Shown: positions 7,475 to 15,179 of the stretch, piece by piece
Layout of the letters: every line of letters begins with the position of its first letter
Position numbering within the stretch: position 1 is the stretch's first letter
Source of the DNA: Streptomyces soli
GTDB taxonomy: Bacteria; Actinomycetota; Actinomycetes; Streptomycetales; Streptomycetaceae
NCBI RefSeq assembly: GCF_003999195.1
Contig: NZ_RJVR01000358.1
Location: forward strand, 1 to 49,076
Direction: 5' to 3'
Length of the DNA stretch: 49,076 nt
Position numbers and translations under genes: made by a program
Notes under the pieces: model-generated
What the model was told of the DNA's origin: nothing
The model's input: only the letters and a program-made list of their open reading frames with translations
The model's database searches: none

Positions 7475-8677
7475 GTGGCGTACTACCGGCAGGCGGGCCG
7501 GATCCCGCCCAAGCGCCATACCCAGCACCGCGCGCCCGACGGCGGCCTGTACTACGAGGAGCTGATGGGCGAGGAGGGCTTCTCCTCCGACTCCTCGCTG
7601 CTCTACCACCGGCTCATCCCGTCGGCCATCTCCGCCGCCGAGCCATGGGAGCTTCCCGACCAGACGCTGACCCCCAACCATCCGCTGGTCCCCCGCCACT
7701 TCCGCACGCACGAGCTGTTCTCGGGACCGGATGCCAAGGCGCAGGACGTGGTCACCGGGCGACGGCTGCTGCTGGGCAACGAGGACGTACGGATCGCCTA
7801 CGTCGTCGCCGGGCAGCCGTCGCCGCTGTACCGCAACGCGGTCGGCGACGAATGCGTCTACATCGAGTCGGGGTCCGCCGAGATCGGCACGGTCTTCGGC
7901 ACCCTGACAGCACGGCAGGGCGATTACGTCGTCCTGCCCCGGGCCACCACCCACCAGTGGCGGCCCACCGGCGACGAACTGCTGCGGGCGTACGTGATCG
8001 AGGCGAACTCCCACATCACGCCCGCCCGCCGCTACCTGTCGAAGTACGGGCAGCTGCTGGAGCACGCCCCGTTCTGCGAGCGGGACCTGCACGGCCCGTG
8101 GCTGCCGGAGCCGGAGCCGGGCGAGGACGGAGAAGTGGACGTGCTGGTCAAGCACCGGGGGCCGGACGGGATCAGCGGCACCCGGTACGTCTATCCGCAC
8201 CACCCCTTCGACGTGGTGGGCTGGGACGGCTGCCTGTACCCGTACACCTTCAACATCGCGGACTTCGAGCCGGTCACCGGCCGGATCCACCAGCCGCCGC
8301 CGGCGCACCAGGTCTTCGAGGGGCAGAACTTCGTGATCTGCAACTTCGTCCCGCGCAAGGTCGACTACCATCCGCTGGCGATCCCCGTGCCGTACTACCA
8401 CTCCAACGTGGACAGCGACGAGGTCATGTTCTACTGCGGCGGGGACTACGAGGCGCGCAAGGGCTCCGGCATCGGGCCCGGTTCGATCTCGCTGCACCCG
8501 GGCGGCCATGCGCACGGCCCGCAGCCGGGCGCGTACGAGCGCAGCATCGGCGCCGAGTTCTTCGACGAGCTGGCCGTGATGGTCGACACCTTCCGGCCGC
8601 TGCGGATCGGCGAGGCCCGCAGCGCGTCCGAGGCCGAGGGATACGCCTGGAGCTGGGCCGGGGTGAGCGCACGGTGA
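7475..8677 (+). CDS. hmgA: Homogentisate 1,2-dioxygenase
   Basis: This Fe(II) dioxygenase opens the homogentisate ring to 4-maleylacetoacetate. The 400-residue protein starts at GTG 7475 after GAGGA. The N terminus MAYYRQAGRIPPKRHTQHR is typical of the actinobacterial form. The metal site is in the C-terminal cupin: VPYYHSNVDSDEVMFYCGG supplies His and Glu, and SLHPGGHAHGPQPG supplies the second His. It lies 15 nt after hpd and overlaps the next gene by 4 nt (GTGA), indicating coupled translation. Confidence 0.95.
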   Translation: MAYYRQAGRIPPKRHTQHRAPDGGLYYEELMGEEGFSSDSSLLYHRLIPSAISAAEPWELPDQTLTPNHPLVPRHFRTHELFSGPDAKAQDVVTGRRLLLGNEDVRIAYVVAGQPSPLYRNAVGDECVYIESGSAEIGTVFGTLTARQGDYVVLPRATTHQWRPTGDELLRAYVIEANSHITPARRYLSKYGQLLEHAPFCERDLHGPWLPEPEPGEDGEVDVLVKHRGPDGISGTRYVYPHHPFDVVGWDGCLYPYTFNIADFEPVTGRIHQPPPAHQVFEGQNFVICNFVPRKVDYHPLAIPVPYYHSNVDSDEVMFYCGGDYEARKGSGIGPGSISLHPGGHAHGPQPGAYERSIGAEFFDELAVMVDTFRPLRIGEARSASEAEGYAWSWAGVSAR

Positions 8678-9564
8678 ACGCGGGCTGCGGAGCCGGAGTC
8701 TGGGCGGGGCTGGTGGACGACGCCGCGCTCTTCCCGCCCGGTGACGCACCGCTGCCGGAGGCGCTGCCGGCCCACGCCGCCCATCGCGCCGCCTGGTACG
8801 CGGAGTTGGTGGGGGCCTTCGTCCACCCGGCGCCCCGGGCCGCGGAGCTGGCGACCGCCGCGCCGCCCGGCACGCTCGACGTCAGCCTGACACTGCCGGG
8901 CGGCCCGGCGACGTACCGGCCCGCCGCGACCGCCCTGGCGCACAGCGGCCGGGTACGGCTGGTGGCCGCGGAGGTCGTGGTGCCCGAGGACCTGGACTCG
9001 CGGGTCCTTGTCGACGCCCTCGACACGGCCCTGGCCGACGAGGCGCGCGGGTACGTCGAGCTGCCCAGGTCGGCCCGCCGGGACGAGGTGCTGCGGGCGC
9101 TCGCGGGCACCCGGTACCACGCCAAGCTGCGCACCGGGGGGACCGTCGCGGAGGCGTTCCCCGACGAGGGCGAGCTGGCCGGGGCGATCGTCGCCTGCGT
9201 ACGGCAGGGCACCCCGTTCAAGTGCACGGCAGGGCTGCACCGGGCCGTACGGCGGCGCGATCCGGAGACCGGCTTCGAGCACCACGGGTTCCTCAATGTG
9301 CTGCTCGCGACGGCCGCCGCGCTCGACGGGGAGGAGCCGGAGGCGGTCGCCGCCGTGCTGGCGCAGCGGGACCCGGACCGGCTGGTGTCCGACTACGCCT
9401 TCCTGGGGGCGGACGGCGCCGCCGCCGCACGCACCCGTTTCACCTCGTTCGGCTCGTGCAGTATCGACGAGCCGGTCGAGGACCTGGTCCACCTCGGGCT
9501 GCTGCACCCACCCGCCATCGCACCCGTTCCCGCCGGAGGAGAGCCCGACCATGACGTGGCTTGA
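8674..9564 (+). CDS. Uncharacterised protein locked between hmgA and fahA
   Basis: The product of this 296-codon frame is not assigned to any enzyme I recognise. The GTG start overlaps hmgA by 4 nt and the 3' end overlaps fahA by 14 nt, so it is almost certainly made with them. Strand-like segments recur at intervals (LDVSLTLPGG, VRLVAAEVVVP, GYVELP, YHAKLRTGG, PFKCTAGLHRAV, HHGFLNVLLA), suggesting a TIM-barrel-like alpha/beta fold. KLRTGG and FKCTAGLH are the best candidate active-site loops, with a Lys in each and a Cys and His in the second. No signal peptide or membrane segment is visible. The pathway step between HmgA and FahA is maleylacetoacetate isomerisation, so an isomerase or accessory role is possible but is inference. 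Confidence 0.85.
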   Translation: MNAGCGAGVWAGLVDDAALFPPGDAPLPEALPAHAAHRAAWYAELVGAFVHPAPRAAELATAAPPGTLDVSLTLPGGPATYRPAATALAHSGRVRLVAAEVVVPEDLDSRVLVDALDTALADEARGYVELPRSARRDEVLRALAGTRYHAKLRTGGTVAEAFPDEGELAGAIVACVRQGTPFKCTAGLHRAVRRRDPETGFEHHGFLNVLLATAAALDGEEPEAVAAVLAQRDPDRLVSDYAFLGADGAAAARTRFTSFGSCSIDEPVEDLVHLGLLHPPAIAPVPAGGEPDHDVA

Positions 9565-10765
9565 TCTGCCCGCCGACTCCCTGTTCGGCGTCGACAACCT
9601 GCCGTACGGAGTGTTCTCACCCGCGGAGGGCGCGCCACGGGCCGGGGTACGCGTGGGCGACCTCGTGCTCGACCTCGCGGCCGCGCTGGACGACCCGGTC
9701 TTCGCGCAGGCCTCACTGAACCCCTTCATGGCGCAGGGCGTCGCGCGCTGGCGGGAGGTGCGCGCCCGGGTCACCGAGCTGCTCACACAGGACCGGCACC
9801 GGGCCGCCACCGAGCCGCATCTGCACCGGCTGAACGAGGTGACGCTGCGGCTGCCGATCGAGGTCGCCGACTATGTCGACTTCTACGCCAGCGAGCACCA
9901 CGCGACCAACCTCGGCCGGCTGTTCCGGCCGGGGACGCCGCCGCTCACCCCCAACTGGAAGCATCTGCCGATCGGTTACCACGGCCGGGCCGGCACCGTG
10001 GTGGTCTCCGGCACGCCCGTCGTCCGCCCGAAGGGCCAGCGCAAGCCCGCGGACGCGGAGGCGCCGGTCTTCGGTCCCTCGGTGCGCCTCGACATCGAGG
10101 CGGAGGTCGCCTACGTCGTCGGCACCGGCTCGGCGCTCGGGGAGTCGGTGGCCGTCGCGGACTTCGCGGAGCGGGTGTTCGGCGTGTGCCTGCTCAACGA
10201 CTGGTCGGCGCGCGACCTCCAGGCCTGGGAGTACGTTCCGCTCGGCCCGTTCCTCGGCAAGTCCTTCGCCACGTCGGTGTCCCCGTGGATCGTGCCGCTT
10301 GACGCGCTGGCGCACGCCTGGGTGGCGCCGCCGCCGCGCGACCCCGAGCCGCTGCCGTACCTGGCCGACGCCGGCAAGCAGGGCCTGGACCTGACGCTGG
10401 AGGTGCGCCTCAACGGCCACCGGATCTCCAACCCCCCGTACACCTCGATGTACTGGACGGGCGCGCAGATGCTCGCCCACCTGTCGGCGAACGGCGCCAC
10501 CACCCGCACCGGCGACCTGTACGGCTCGGGCACGGTCAGTGGCCCGAGGGAGGACCAGTACGGTTCGCTGATCGAGCTGACGGCGGCCGGCGCGAAACCG
10601 CTCGAACTGCCCGACGGGACGTGGCGTACATTTCTTGAGGACGGCGACGAGGTCACCCTGACCGGCACCGCCCCCGGGCCCTCCGGTTCCCGGATCGGCC
10701 TCGGTGAGGTCACCGGCCGCATCCTGCCGGAGCGGCCGGAGCCGCCCGCTTTTTGGCGTACATGA
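9551..10765 (+). CDS. fahA: Fumarylacetoacetase
   Basis: Hydrolyses fumarylacetoacetate to fumarate and acetoacetate, the last step of homogentisate catabolism. The 404-residue protein starts at ATG 9551, with GGAGGA about 10 nt upstream inside the preceding gene. Metal and substrate residues of the family are visible: DFYASEHHATNLGRLFRP, IGYHGRAGTVV, VRLDIEAEVAYVVG and NDWSARDLQAWEYVPLG. The last residues (PEPPAFWRT) read into sequence belonging to the amidohydrolase remnant, so the C terminus has probably been altered by a deletion. The catalytic core is intact. Confidence 0.95.
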   Translation: MTWLDLPADSLFGVDNLPYGVFSPAEGAPRAGVRVGDLVLDLAAALDDPVFAQASLNPFMAQGVARWREVRARVTELLTQDRHRAATEPHLHRLNEVTLRLPIEVADYVDFYASEHHATNLGRLFRPGTPPLTPNWKHLPIGYHGRAGTVVVSGTPVVRPKGQRKPADAEAPVFGPSVRLDIEAEVAYVVGTGSALGESVAVADFAERVFGVCLLNDWSARDLQAWEYVPLGPFLGKSFATSVSPWIVPLDALAHAWVAPPPRDPEPLPYLADAGKQGLDLTLEVRLNGHRISNPPYTSMYWTGAQMLAHLSANGATTRTGDLYGSGTVSGPREDQYGSLIELTAAGAKPLELPDGTWRTFLEDGDEVTLTGTAPGPSGSRIGLGEVTGRILPERPEPPAFWRT

Positions 10766-11079
10766 AGGAGGAGGACGGGCTGACCCAGGACGACTTCGAG
10801 GACCTGCTGGACGTGCTCAGGCAGGGGAACTGCTGGATCAAGCTGTCCGGCCCCGTACCGGATCGCCAAGGACAAGCCGCTGTCCTCCGTCGACCCCTGG
10901 GTCGCGCTCTGGTGGCGGCACGGCCGGACCGGCTCATCTGGGGCTCCGACTGGCCGCACCTGCCCAACGGGCAGCGGGACACCGGTGAGTTGCTTAACCT
11001 GCTGGCGGACTGGGCACCCGACGAGAAGAACCGGCACCGCATCCTGGTGGAGTCCCCGGAGAAGCACTTCTTCTCCTAA
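10753..11079 (+). pseudogene. Remnant of an amidohydrolase family 2 gene
   Basis: Only about 108 codons of the C-terminal part remain; the family is normally about 270-300 residues. DDFEDLLDVLRQGNCWIKLSG and RPDRLIWGSDWPHLP are typical of the metal-dependent hydrolases of that family. The stretch between them is frameshifted: from about 10850 the +1 frame reads PYRIAKDKPLSSVDPWVA, the expected family sequence, before the original frame resumes at LVAARPDRL. An extra C in the C-run near 10849-10853 and a lost base near 10905 explain this. The 5' end is lost at the fahA stop. Confidence 0.85.
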
Positions 11080-11129
11080 GGTGATCAAGGCAACTTCGGT
11101 TGTCCTGTGAGCCACGGGAGGGGATACCG

Positions 11130-12710
11130 GTGACCGAGCCGTCGGACGGCGCTCCGCAGCCGCATCAGCCGCCGCAGGACTGGACGCCTGTGGAACAGGG
11201 GCTGTGGGAGGCCTACCGCCTCGGCGAGTGGTACGACCTGCGCACCGGCATCCCCGAGCGCGACGACCCGGCCGCCGACCGCTTCTGGGGCCCCGACCGC
11301 ACCGTACGCGCCGAGACCATCGCCCGGCTGCTGCTCGACGGGCCGCCCCCGGTGCCGGGCCGGGTGTCGTGCGTCAAGCTGTCGGGCGCCCAGATCAGCG
11401 GCGAGCTGCAGCTGTCGGGCGGCAATGTGGTGCCGTATGTCGAGCTGCGGGACTGCCGGTTCGAACAGGTCGTGATGCTGTCCGAGTGCCAGTTCACGAC
11501 CGTACGGATGGTGCACTGCGCCATACCGCGCCTGGAGGCCGCCCGGCTGCACACCACCGGCGACCTGCATCTGCCGCAGTGCACCGTCGAGGGCGGCATC
11601 CGGCTCACCGACGCCCACATCGGCACCGACCTGCTGCTCAACCAGCTCACCGTCCGCCGAGACCGGCACGGCCGCGCCATCGCCGCCGACGGGCTCAACG
11701 TCGCCCAGGACGTCGAGGCCGAACTCATCGAGGCCACCGGCGAGATCAGCCTGCGCAGCGCCCGGATCGGCGGCCGGCTGAGCCTGCGCGGCAGCGTGCT
11801 GCACAATCCGTACGGGCGCTACGCGCTCAACGCCGCCCGGGTCCAGGTCGAGCACACCCTGTATCTGAGCGCGGGCTATCTCGGCTCGGGCCAGAGCAGC
11901 GGCACCCCGCCGAACGGGGTGCGCACCCGGCGCTTCACCTGCGAGGGCGGACTGCGGCTGGACGACGGCCGCTTCGGCAACGCCGTGATCATCAACCAGG
12001 CGCGTTTCCGGCTCACCGGCACCCAGCAGCTGTCCCTGCGCCGGGTCCAGACCCCCGAGCTGCGGCTGACCCTGGACGAGCCGCCGAGCGGGATGATCTC
12101 GCTGGCCGGCGCCCGGGTCGGCAACCTCACCGACGCGCAGACCTGCTGGCCGGAAACGGCGGGCGTCGACCTGACCGGTTTCACGTACGGCTCGCTGAGC
12201 CCCGAGGGGCCGTTCCCGCTGCGTCAGCGCATCGCGTGGCTGGCGGCGGCGACCCCCGAGTACAGCCCGGAGCCGTACGAGCACCTGGCGGCCGCGCTGC
12301 GGGTCAGCGGCGAGGACTCCGACGCCCGCGAGGTGCTGCTCGCCAAGCAGCGGCGACGGCGCGAGACGCTGCCGCTGGCCGGAAAGCTGTGGGGCTACCT
12401 CCAGGACATCACGGTCGGCTACGGCTACCGGGCGGGGCGGGCCGCGCTGTGGATGGCGGTGCTGTGGGCGATCGGCGCGACCTTCTTCGCCGCCCATCCG
12501 CCGCCACCGCTGAAGGCGGGCGAGGCCCCGAACTGGAACCCGGCCCTGTACGCGCTGGATCTGCTACTGCCGGTCATCGACCTGGGCCAGGACAGCGCCT
12601 GGAAACCGGCCGGCGGCGGGCAGTGGGCGTCGGCGGTGCTGGTGGTGCTGGGGTGGGTGCTGGCGACCACGGTGGCGGCTGGTGCCTCACGGCTGCTGCG
12701 GCGCGGCTGA
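11130..12710 (+). CDS. Beta-helix repeat protein with C-terminal two-helix membrane module
   Basis: A 526-residue protein starting at GTG 11130 behind GGGAGGGG. Residues about 20-60 hold a soluble segment (EQGLWEAYRLGEWYDLR). Residues about 75-370 show short repeating hydrophobic/polar steps (VSCVKLSGAQISGELQLSGG, IRLTDAHIGTDLLLNQL, ISLRSARIGGRLSLRG), the pattern of a right-handed beta-solenoid related to pentapeptide repeats. After a charged linker, two membrane helices (ALWMAVLWAIGATFFAA and SAVLVVLGWVLATTVAAG) flank ALYALDLLLPVIDLGQDSAW, reminiscent of a pore loop. Some databases call such genes 'oxidoreductase'; I see no cofactor site. Function unknown. Confidence 0.88.
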   Translation: MTEPSDGAPQPHQPPQDWTPVEQGLWEAYRLGEWYDLRTGIPERDDPAADRFWGPDRTVRAETIARLLLDGPPPVPGRVSCVKLSGAQISGELQLSGGNVVPYVELRDCRFEQVVMLSECQFTTVRMVHCAIPRLEAARLHTTGDLHLPQCTVEGGIRLTDAHIGTDLLLNQLTVRRDRHGRAIAADGLNVAQDVEAELIEATGEISLRSARIGGRLSLRGSVLHNPYGRYALNAARVQVEHTLYLSAGYLGSGQSSGTPPNGVRTRRFTCEGGLRLDDGRFGNAVIINQARFRLTGTQQLSLRRVQTPELRLTLDEPPSGMISLAGARVGNLTDAQTCWPETAGVDLTGFTYGSLSPEGPFPLRQRIAWLAAATPEYSPEPYEHLAAALRVSGEDSDAREVLLAKQRRRRETLPLAGKLWGYLQDITVGYGYRAGRAALWMAVLWAIGATFFAAHPPPPLKAGEAPNWNPALYALDLLLPVIDLGQDSAWKPAGGGQWASAVLVVLGWVLATTVAAGASRLLRRG

Positions 12711-12797
12711 CCGGAATGCACATGTCTCGGACAGATATCGAATCTTCATCGAAAGCACGGGGACCCGATCGGCAAAAGGCCGTTCAATAAACGCATC

Positions 12798-13799
12798 ATG
12801 CCTGTTCTCCGCTCCATGGTCGCCATGTCGCGCATGCTGCGGCACGTCCCGCACATCGGTGCCGATCTGCCGCCCGATGACGCGGTGCTCCTCGACGCGC
12901 CCGACGACCGGCTCGCGGCGGCTACCGCCCGCCTCGACGACGGCGACTTCAAGCCGGTCGCCGAGCTGCTGGCCTGGACCCGCGACGCCGCCTGGTGGGA
13001 GACCCGGGACCGGCACGTCGCCTGGCTCGCCGAGCGCCACCTCGAGGGCGGCACCTGGCTGCGGGAGTGGCTCGACGCCGACCCGGACAGCCCCGACGTG
13101 GCCGTCGTCCGTGCCGAGGCCGCCGTACGGCACGCCTGGCGGGCCCCCTCCGCCGCCGACCGCGTCGCCCTGCTGCGCGAGGCCGGCCCCCTGGTCCGCG
13201 ACGCCGCCGAGGCGAGTACCGGTGATCCCGTCCCCTGGCGCACCGCCATCACCCGCGCCCGTGGGCTGCGCGCCCAGCGCGAGGACTTCGACGGCCTGTG
13301 GGCGCAGGCGGTCGCCCGGTCCCCGCACCACTTCGGCTGCCACGTCAGCGCCCTGCGCTTCCTGCGCGACGACGAGCAATGCGGGCAGGAGGAGTTCCTG
13401 GCCTTCGCGGCCGACGCCGCCGACAGCGTCCTGCCCGGCTCACTGGTACTCGGCCTGCCGCTGATCGCCGTGTACGAAAGCCTCCTCTCCGGCCGCCCGG
13501 GCGCCGCCTCCTACGTGGACTCCGCCATCACCGCCGCCCAGGAGCTGTCGGCCTGGCACAGCCGCGGCGACCGCGAGCCGGCCGAGGTGCGCAACGTGCT
13601 GATCCAGATGCTGATCCTGCGCAAGCGCTGGGCCGAGGCCCTGGACCAGTTCCGCGCGACCGGGATCCACGCGACGGCTTTTCCGTGGCGTCACACCGGC
13701 GAACCCCGCCGCGAATTCCTGGAGATGCGCACCGGCGTACGCGTCCAGCTCGCATCCGGCGTCCGCCTCTGGGCCAAACCGGGCGGGCCCTACACATAG
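12798..13799 (+). CDS. Hypothetical helical-repeat protein
   Basis: A 333-residue protein without signal peptide or membrane helix. It is rich in Ala, Trp, Arg and Asp, with alternating amphipathic helices (AVRHAWRAPSAADRVALLRE, WRTAITRARGLRAQREDF, AEVRNVLIQMLILRKRWAEA), resembling a TPR-like alpha-solenoid. No catalytic motif is recognised. Start codons at 12798 and 12816 are both possible. No strong ribosome site precedes either. It is followed 11 nt later by the LON-domain gene. The function is unknown. Confidence 0.8.
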   Translation: MPVLRSMVAMSRMLRHVPHIGADLPPDDAVLLDAPDDRLAAATARLDDGDFKPVAELLAWTRDAAWWETRDRHVAWLAERHLEGGTWLREWLDADPDSPDVAVVRAEAAVRHAWRAPSAADRVALLREAGPLVRDAAEASTGDPVPWRTAITRARGLRAQREDFDGLWAQAVARSPHHFGCHVSALRFLRDDEQCGQEEFLAFAADAADSVLPGSLVLGLPLIAVYESLLSGRPGAASYVDSAITAAQELSAWHSRGDREPAEVRNVLIQMLILRKRWAEALDQFRATGIHATAFPWRHTGEPRREFLEMRTGVRVQLASGVRLWAKPGGPYT

Positions 13800-13810
13800 G
13801 CTTGCTGGCT
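13797..13810 (+). promoter_or_regulatory. Possible leaderless promoter -10 of the LON-domain gene
   Basis: TAGGCT (13797-13802) fits TAnnnT and ends 8 nt before the GTG at 13811. It overlaps the stop codon of the upstream gene, so the LON-domain gene may have its own start-proximal promoter. Confidence 0.4.
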
Positions 13811-14539
13811 GTGACCGCTCGCATCCCGCTCTTTCCGCTCAATTCGGTGCTCTTCCCCGGCCTCGTACTGCCGCTGAACGTCTTCGAGGAGCGGTACCGC
13901 GCTCTCGTACGCGACCTCATCGCGCTGCCCGAGGAGGCACCCCGCCGCTTCGGCGTGGTCGCCATCCGGGACGGCCACGGGCTGGAGGCCACCACCAAGG
14001 GCATCTCGGAGGGCGAGGGCGCGGCGGCCGGGTTCGGTGCGGACCCGGCGAAGGCGTTCTTCGAGGTGGGGTGCTTCGCCGAGGCGGCGACGATCGGCGA
14101 GCACGAGGACGGCAGCTTCGAGCTGGTGTCCACCGGCACCACACGCTTCCGCCTGCTGTCAGTGGACCCGAGCGGCCCCTATCTGATCGGCGAGACCGAG
14201 GACCTGCCCGAAGAGCCCGGCGAGGGCTCGGGCGCGCTGGCCGCGGGGGTGGCCAGGGCCTTCCGTACGTACCAGAAGCGGGTCGCCGGCGCCCGCGAGC
14301 GGACCCTCACCTCGGGCTCCGGGCAGGACCTGCCGGACGAGCCGTCGGTGCTTTCCTATCTGGTGGCCGCCGCGACTGTGCTGGAGACCCCGGTCAAGCA
14401 GGCGCTCCTCGAAGCACCCGACACCGCCACCCGCCTTCGCGAGGAGCTGCGCCTGCTGCGCCGCGAGGCCGCCGTCATCGGTAAGCTCCGGACCCTGCCC
14501 GCTGTCGAGCTCACCCGGCAGGCCCCCAGCCCCAACTGA
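13811..14539 (+). CDS. LON substrate-binding-domain protein
   Basis: A 242-residue stand-alone protein resembling the N-terminal (LAN) domain of Lon protease. It has the hallmark FPLNSVLFPGLVLPLNVFEE at the start and a following GVVAIRDGHG strand. No ATPase or protease domain follows. Such single-domain proteins are common in bacteria and presumed to bind protein substrates, but their job is not established. The GTG at 13811 is chosen because family homology begins within five residues. Longer in-frame reading runs back through the preceding gene and is not used. Confidence 0.9.
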   Translation: MTARIPLFPLNSVLFPGLVLPLNVFEERYRALVRDLIALPEEAPRRFGVVAIRDGHGLEATTKGISEGEGAAAGFGADPAKAFFEVGCFAEAATIGEHEDGSFELVSTGTTRFRLLSVDPSGPYLIGETEDLPEEPGEGSGALAAGVARAFRTYQKRVAGARERTLTSGSGQDLPDEPSVLSYLVAAATVLETPVKQALLEAPDTATRLREELRLLRREAAVIGKLRTLPAVELTRQAPSPN

Positions 14540-14585
14540 CCTCTCCTTCACGCCGCCCTCGCACCGCTTCGCGGCCCGCCGCGTT

Positions 14586-14625
14586 GGGGGCACTCCCCCA
14601 GCCTTCGGCCGGGGGCATCCCGGTC
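14586..14625. repeat. G-rich palindromic intergenic element
   Basis: GGGGGCACTCCCCCAG (14586-14601), followed by a CCTTCGGCCGGGGG tract, forms competing hairpins. The same 16 nt occurs at 33055, 37596 (inside ileS) and 40160. It lies between the LON-domain and ybaK genes. Confidence 0.7.
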
Positions 14626-14674
14626 CACCAGCCCCGGGGCCAAAATGCCCCCCACATGACGGAGCTCGCATCCC

Positions 14675-15178
14675 ATGGCCAAGAAGACCAAGACCTCCGG
14701 CGGCACGCCCGCCACCGTGGCCCTGGAACGGGCGGGCGCGCCCTTCACGGTCCACGCGTACGAACACGACCCCGCGGCCGCCCTCAGCTACGGCGAGGAG
14801 GCCGCCCAGGCCCTCGGGACCGCGCCGGAGCGGGTCTTCAAGACCCTGGTGGCCGATGTCGACGGCTCCCTCACGGTCGCGGTCGTGCCGGTGGCCGGCT
14901 CGCTGGACCTGAAGGCCCTGGCCTCGGCCGCCGGGGGCAAGCGGGCCGCCATGGCCGACCCGGCCGCCGCCGAGCGGACGACTGGCTATGTCCTGGGCGG
15001 CATCTCGCCGCTGGGTCAGCGCAAGCGGCTGCGTACGGTGGTCGACGCCACGGCGCTGGACCACGACACGGTGTTCGTGTCGGCCGGCAGGCGCGGCCTC
15101 GAGGTGGAGCTGGCGCCAGGGGACCTGGTCGCGCTGACGGGAGCCGTCACGGCCCCCATCGCGCGCGCCAAGGGCTGA
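14675..15178 (+). CDS. ybaK: Cys-tRNA(Pro)/Cys-tRNA(Cys) deacylase, YbaK family
   Basis: A trans-editing enzyme that hydrolyses misacylated Cys-tRNA(Pro). The 167-residue length equals the YbaK family. RVFKTLVADVDG contains the conserved catalytic-site Lys, and the GYVLGGISPLGQRKRLRTVV motif, with its conserved GGxSPxG, is diagnostic. A C-terminal strand SAGRRGLEVELAPGDLV completes the domain. ATG at 14675 is preceded by GGAG. It converges with the DUF2252 gene with a one-base gap and no terminator between them. Confidence 0.93.
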   Translation: MAKKTKTSGGTPATVALERAGAPFTVHAYEHDPAAALSYGEEAAQALGTAPERVFKTLVADVDGSLTVAVVPVAGSLDLKALASAAGGKRAAMADPAAAERTTGYVLGGISPLGQRKRLRTVVDATALDHDTVFVSAGRRGLEVELAPGDLVALTGAVTAPIARAKG

Positions 15179-15179
15179 C

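Noticed and set aside
6169..9564. A single 1131-codon frame running through hpd, hmgA and the next gene
   Set aside because: Up to 8673 it is the out-of-frame shadow of hpd and hmgA, whose own frames carry clear family motifs. Only the part from the GTG at 8674 is a real gene.
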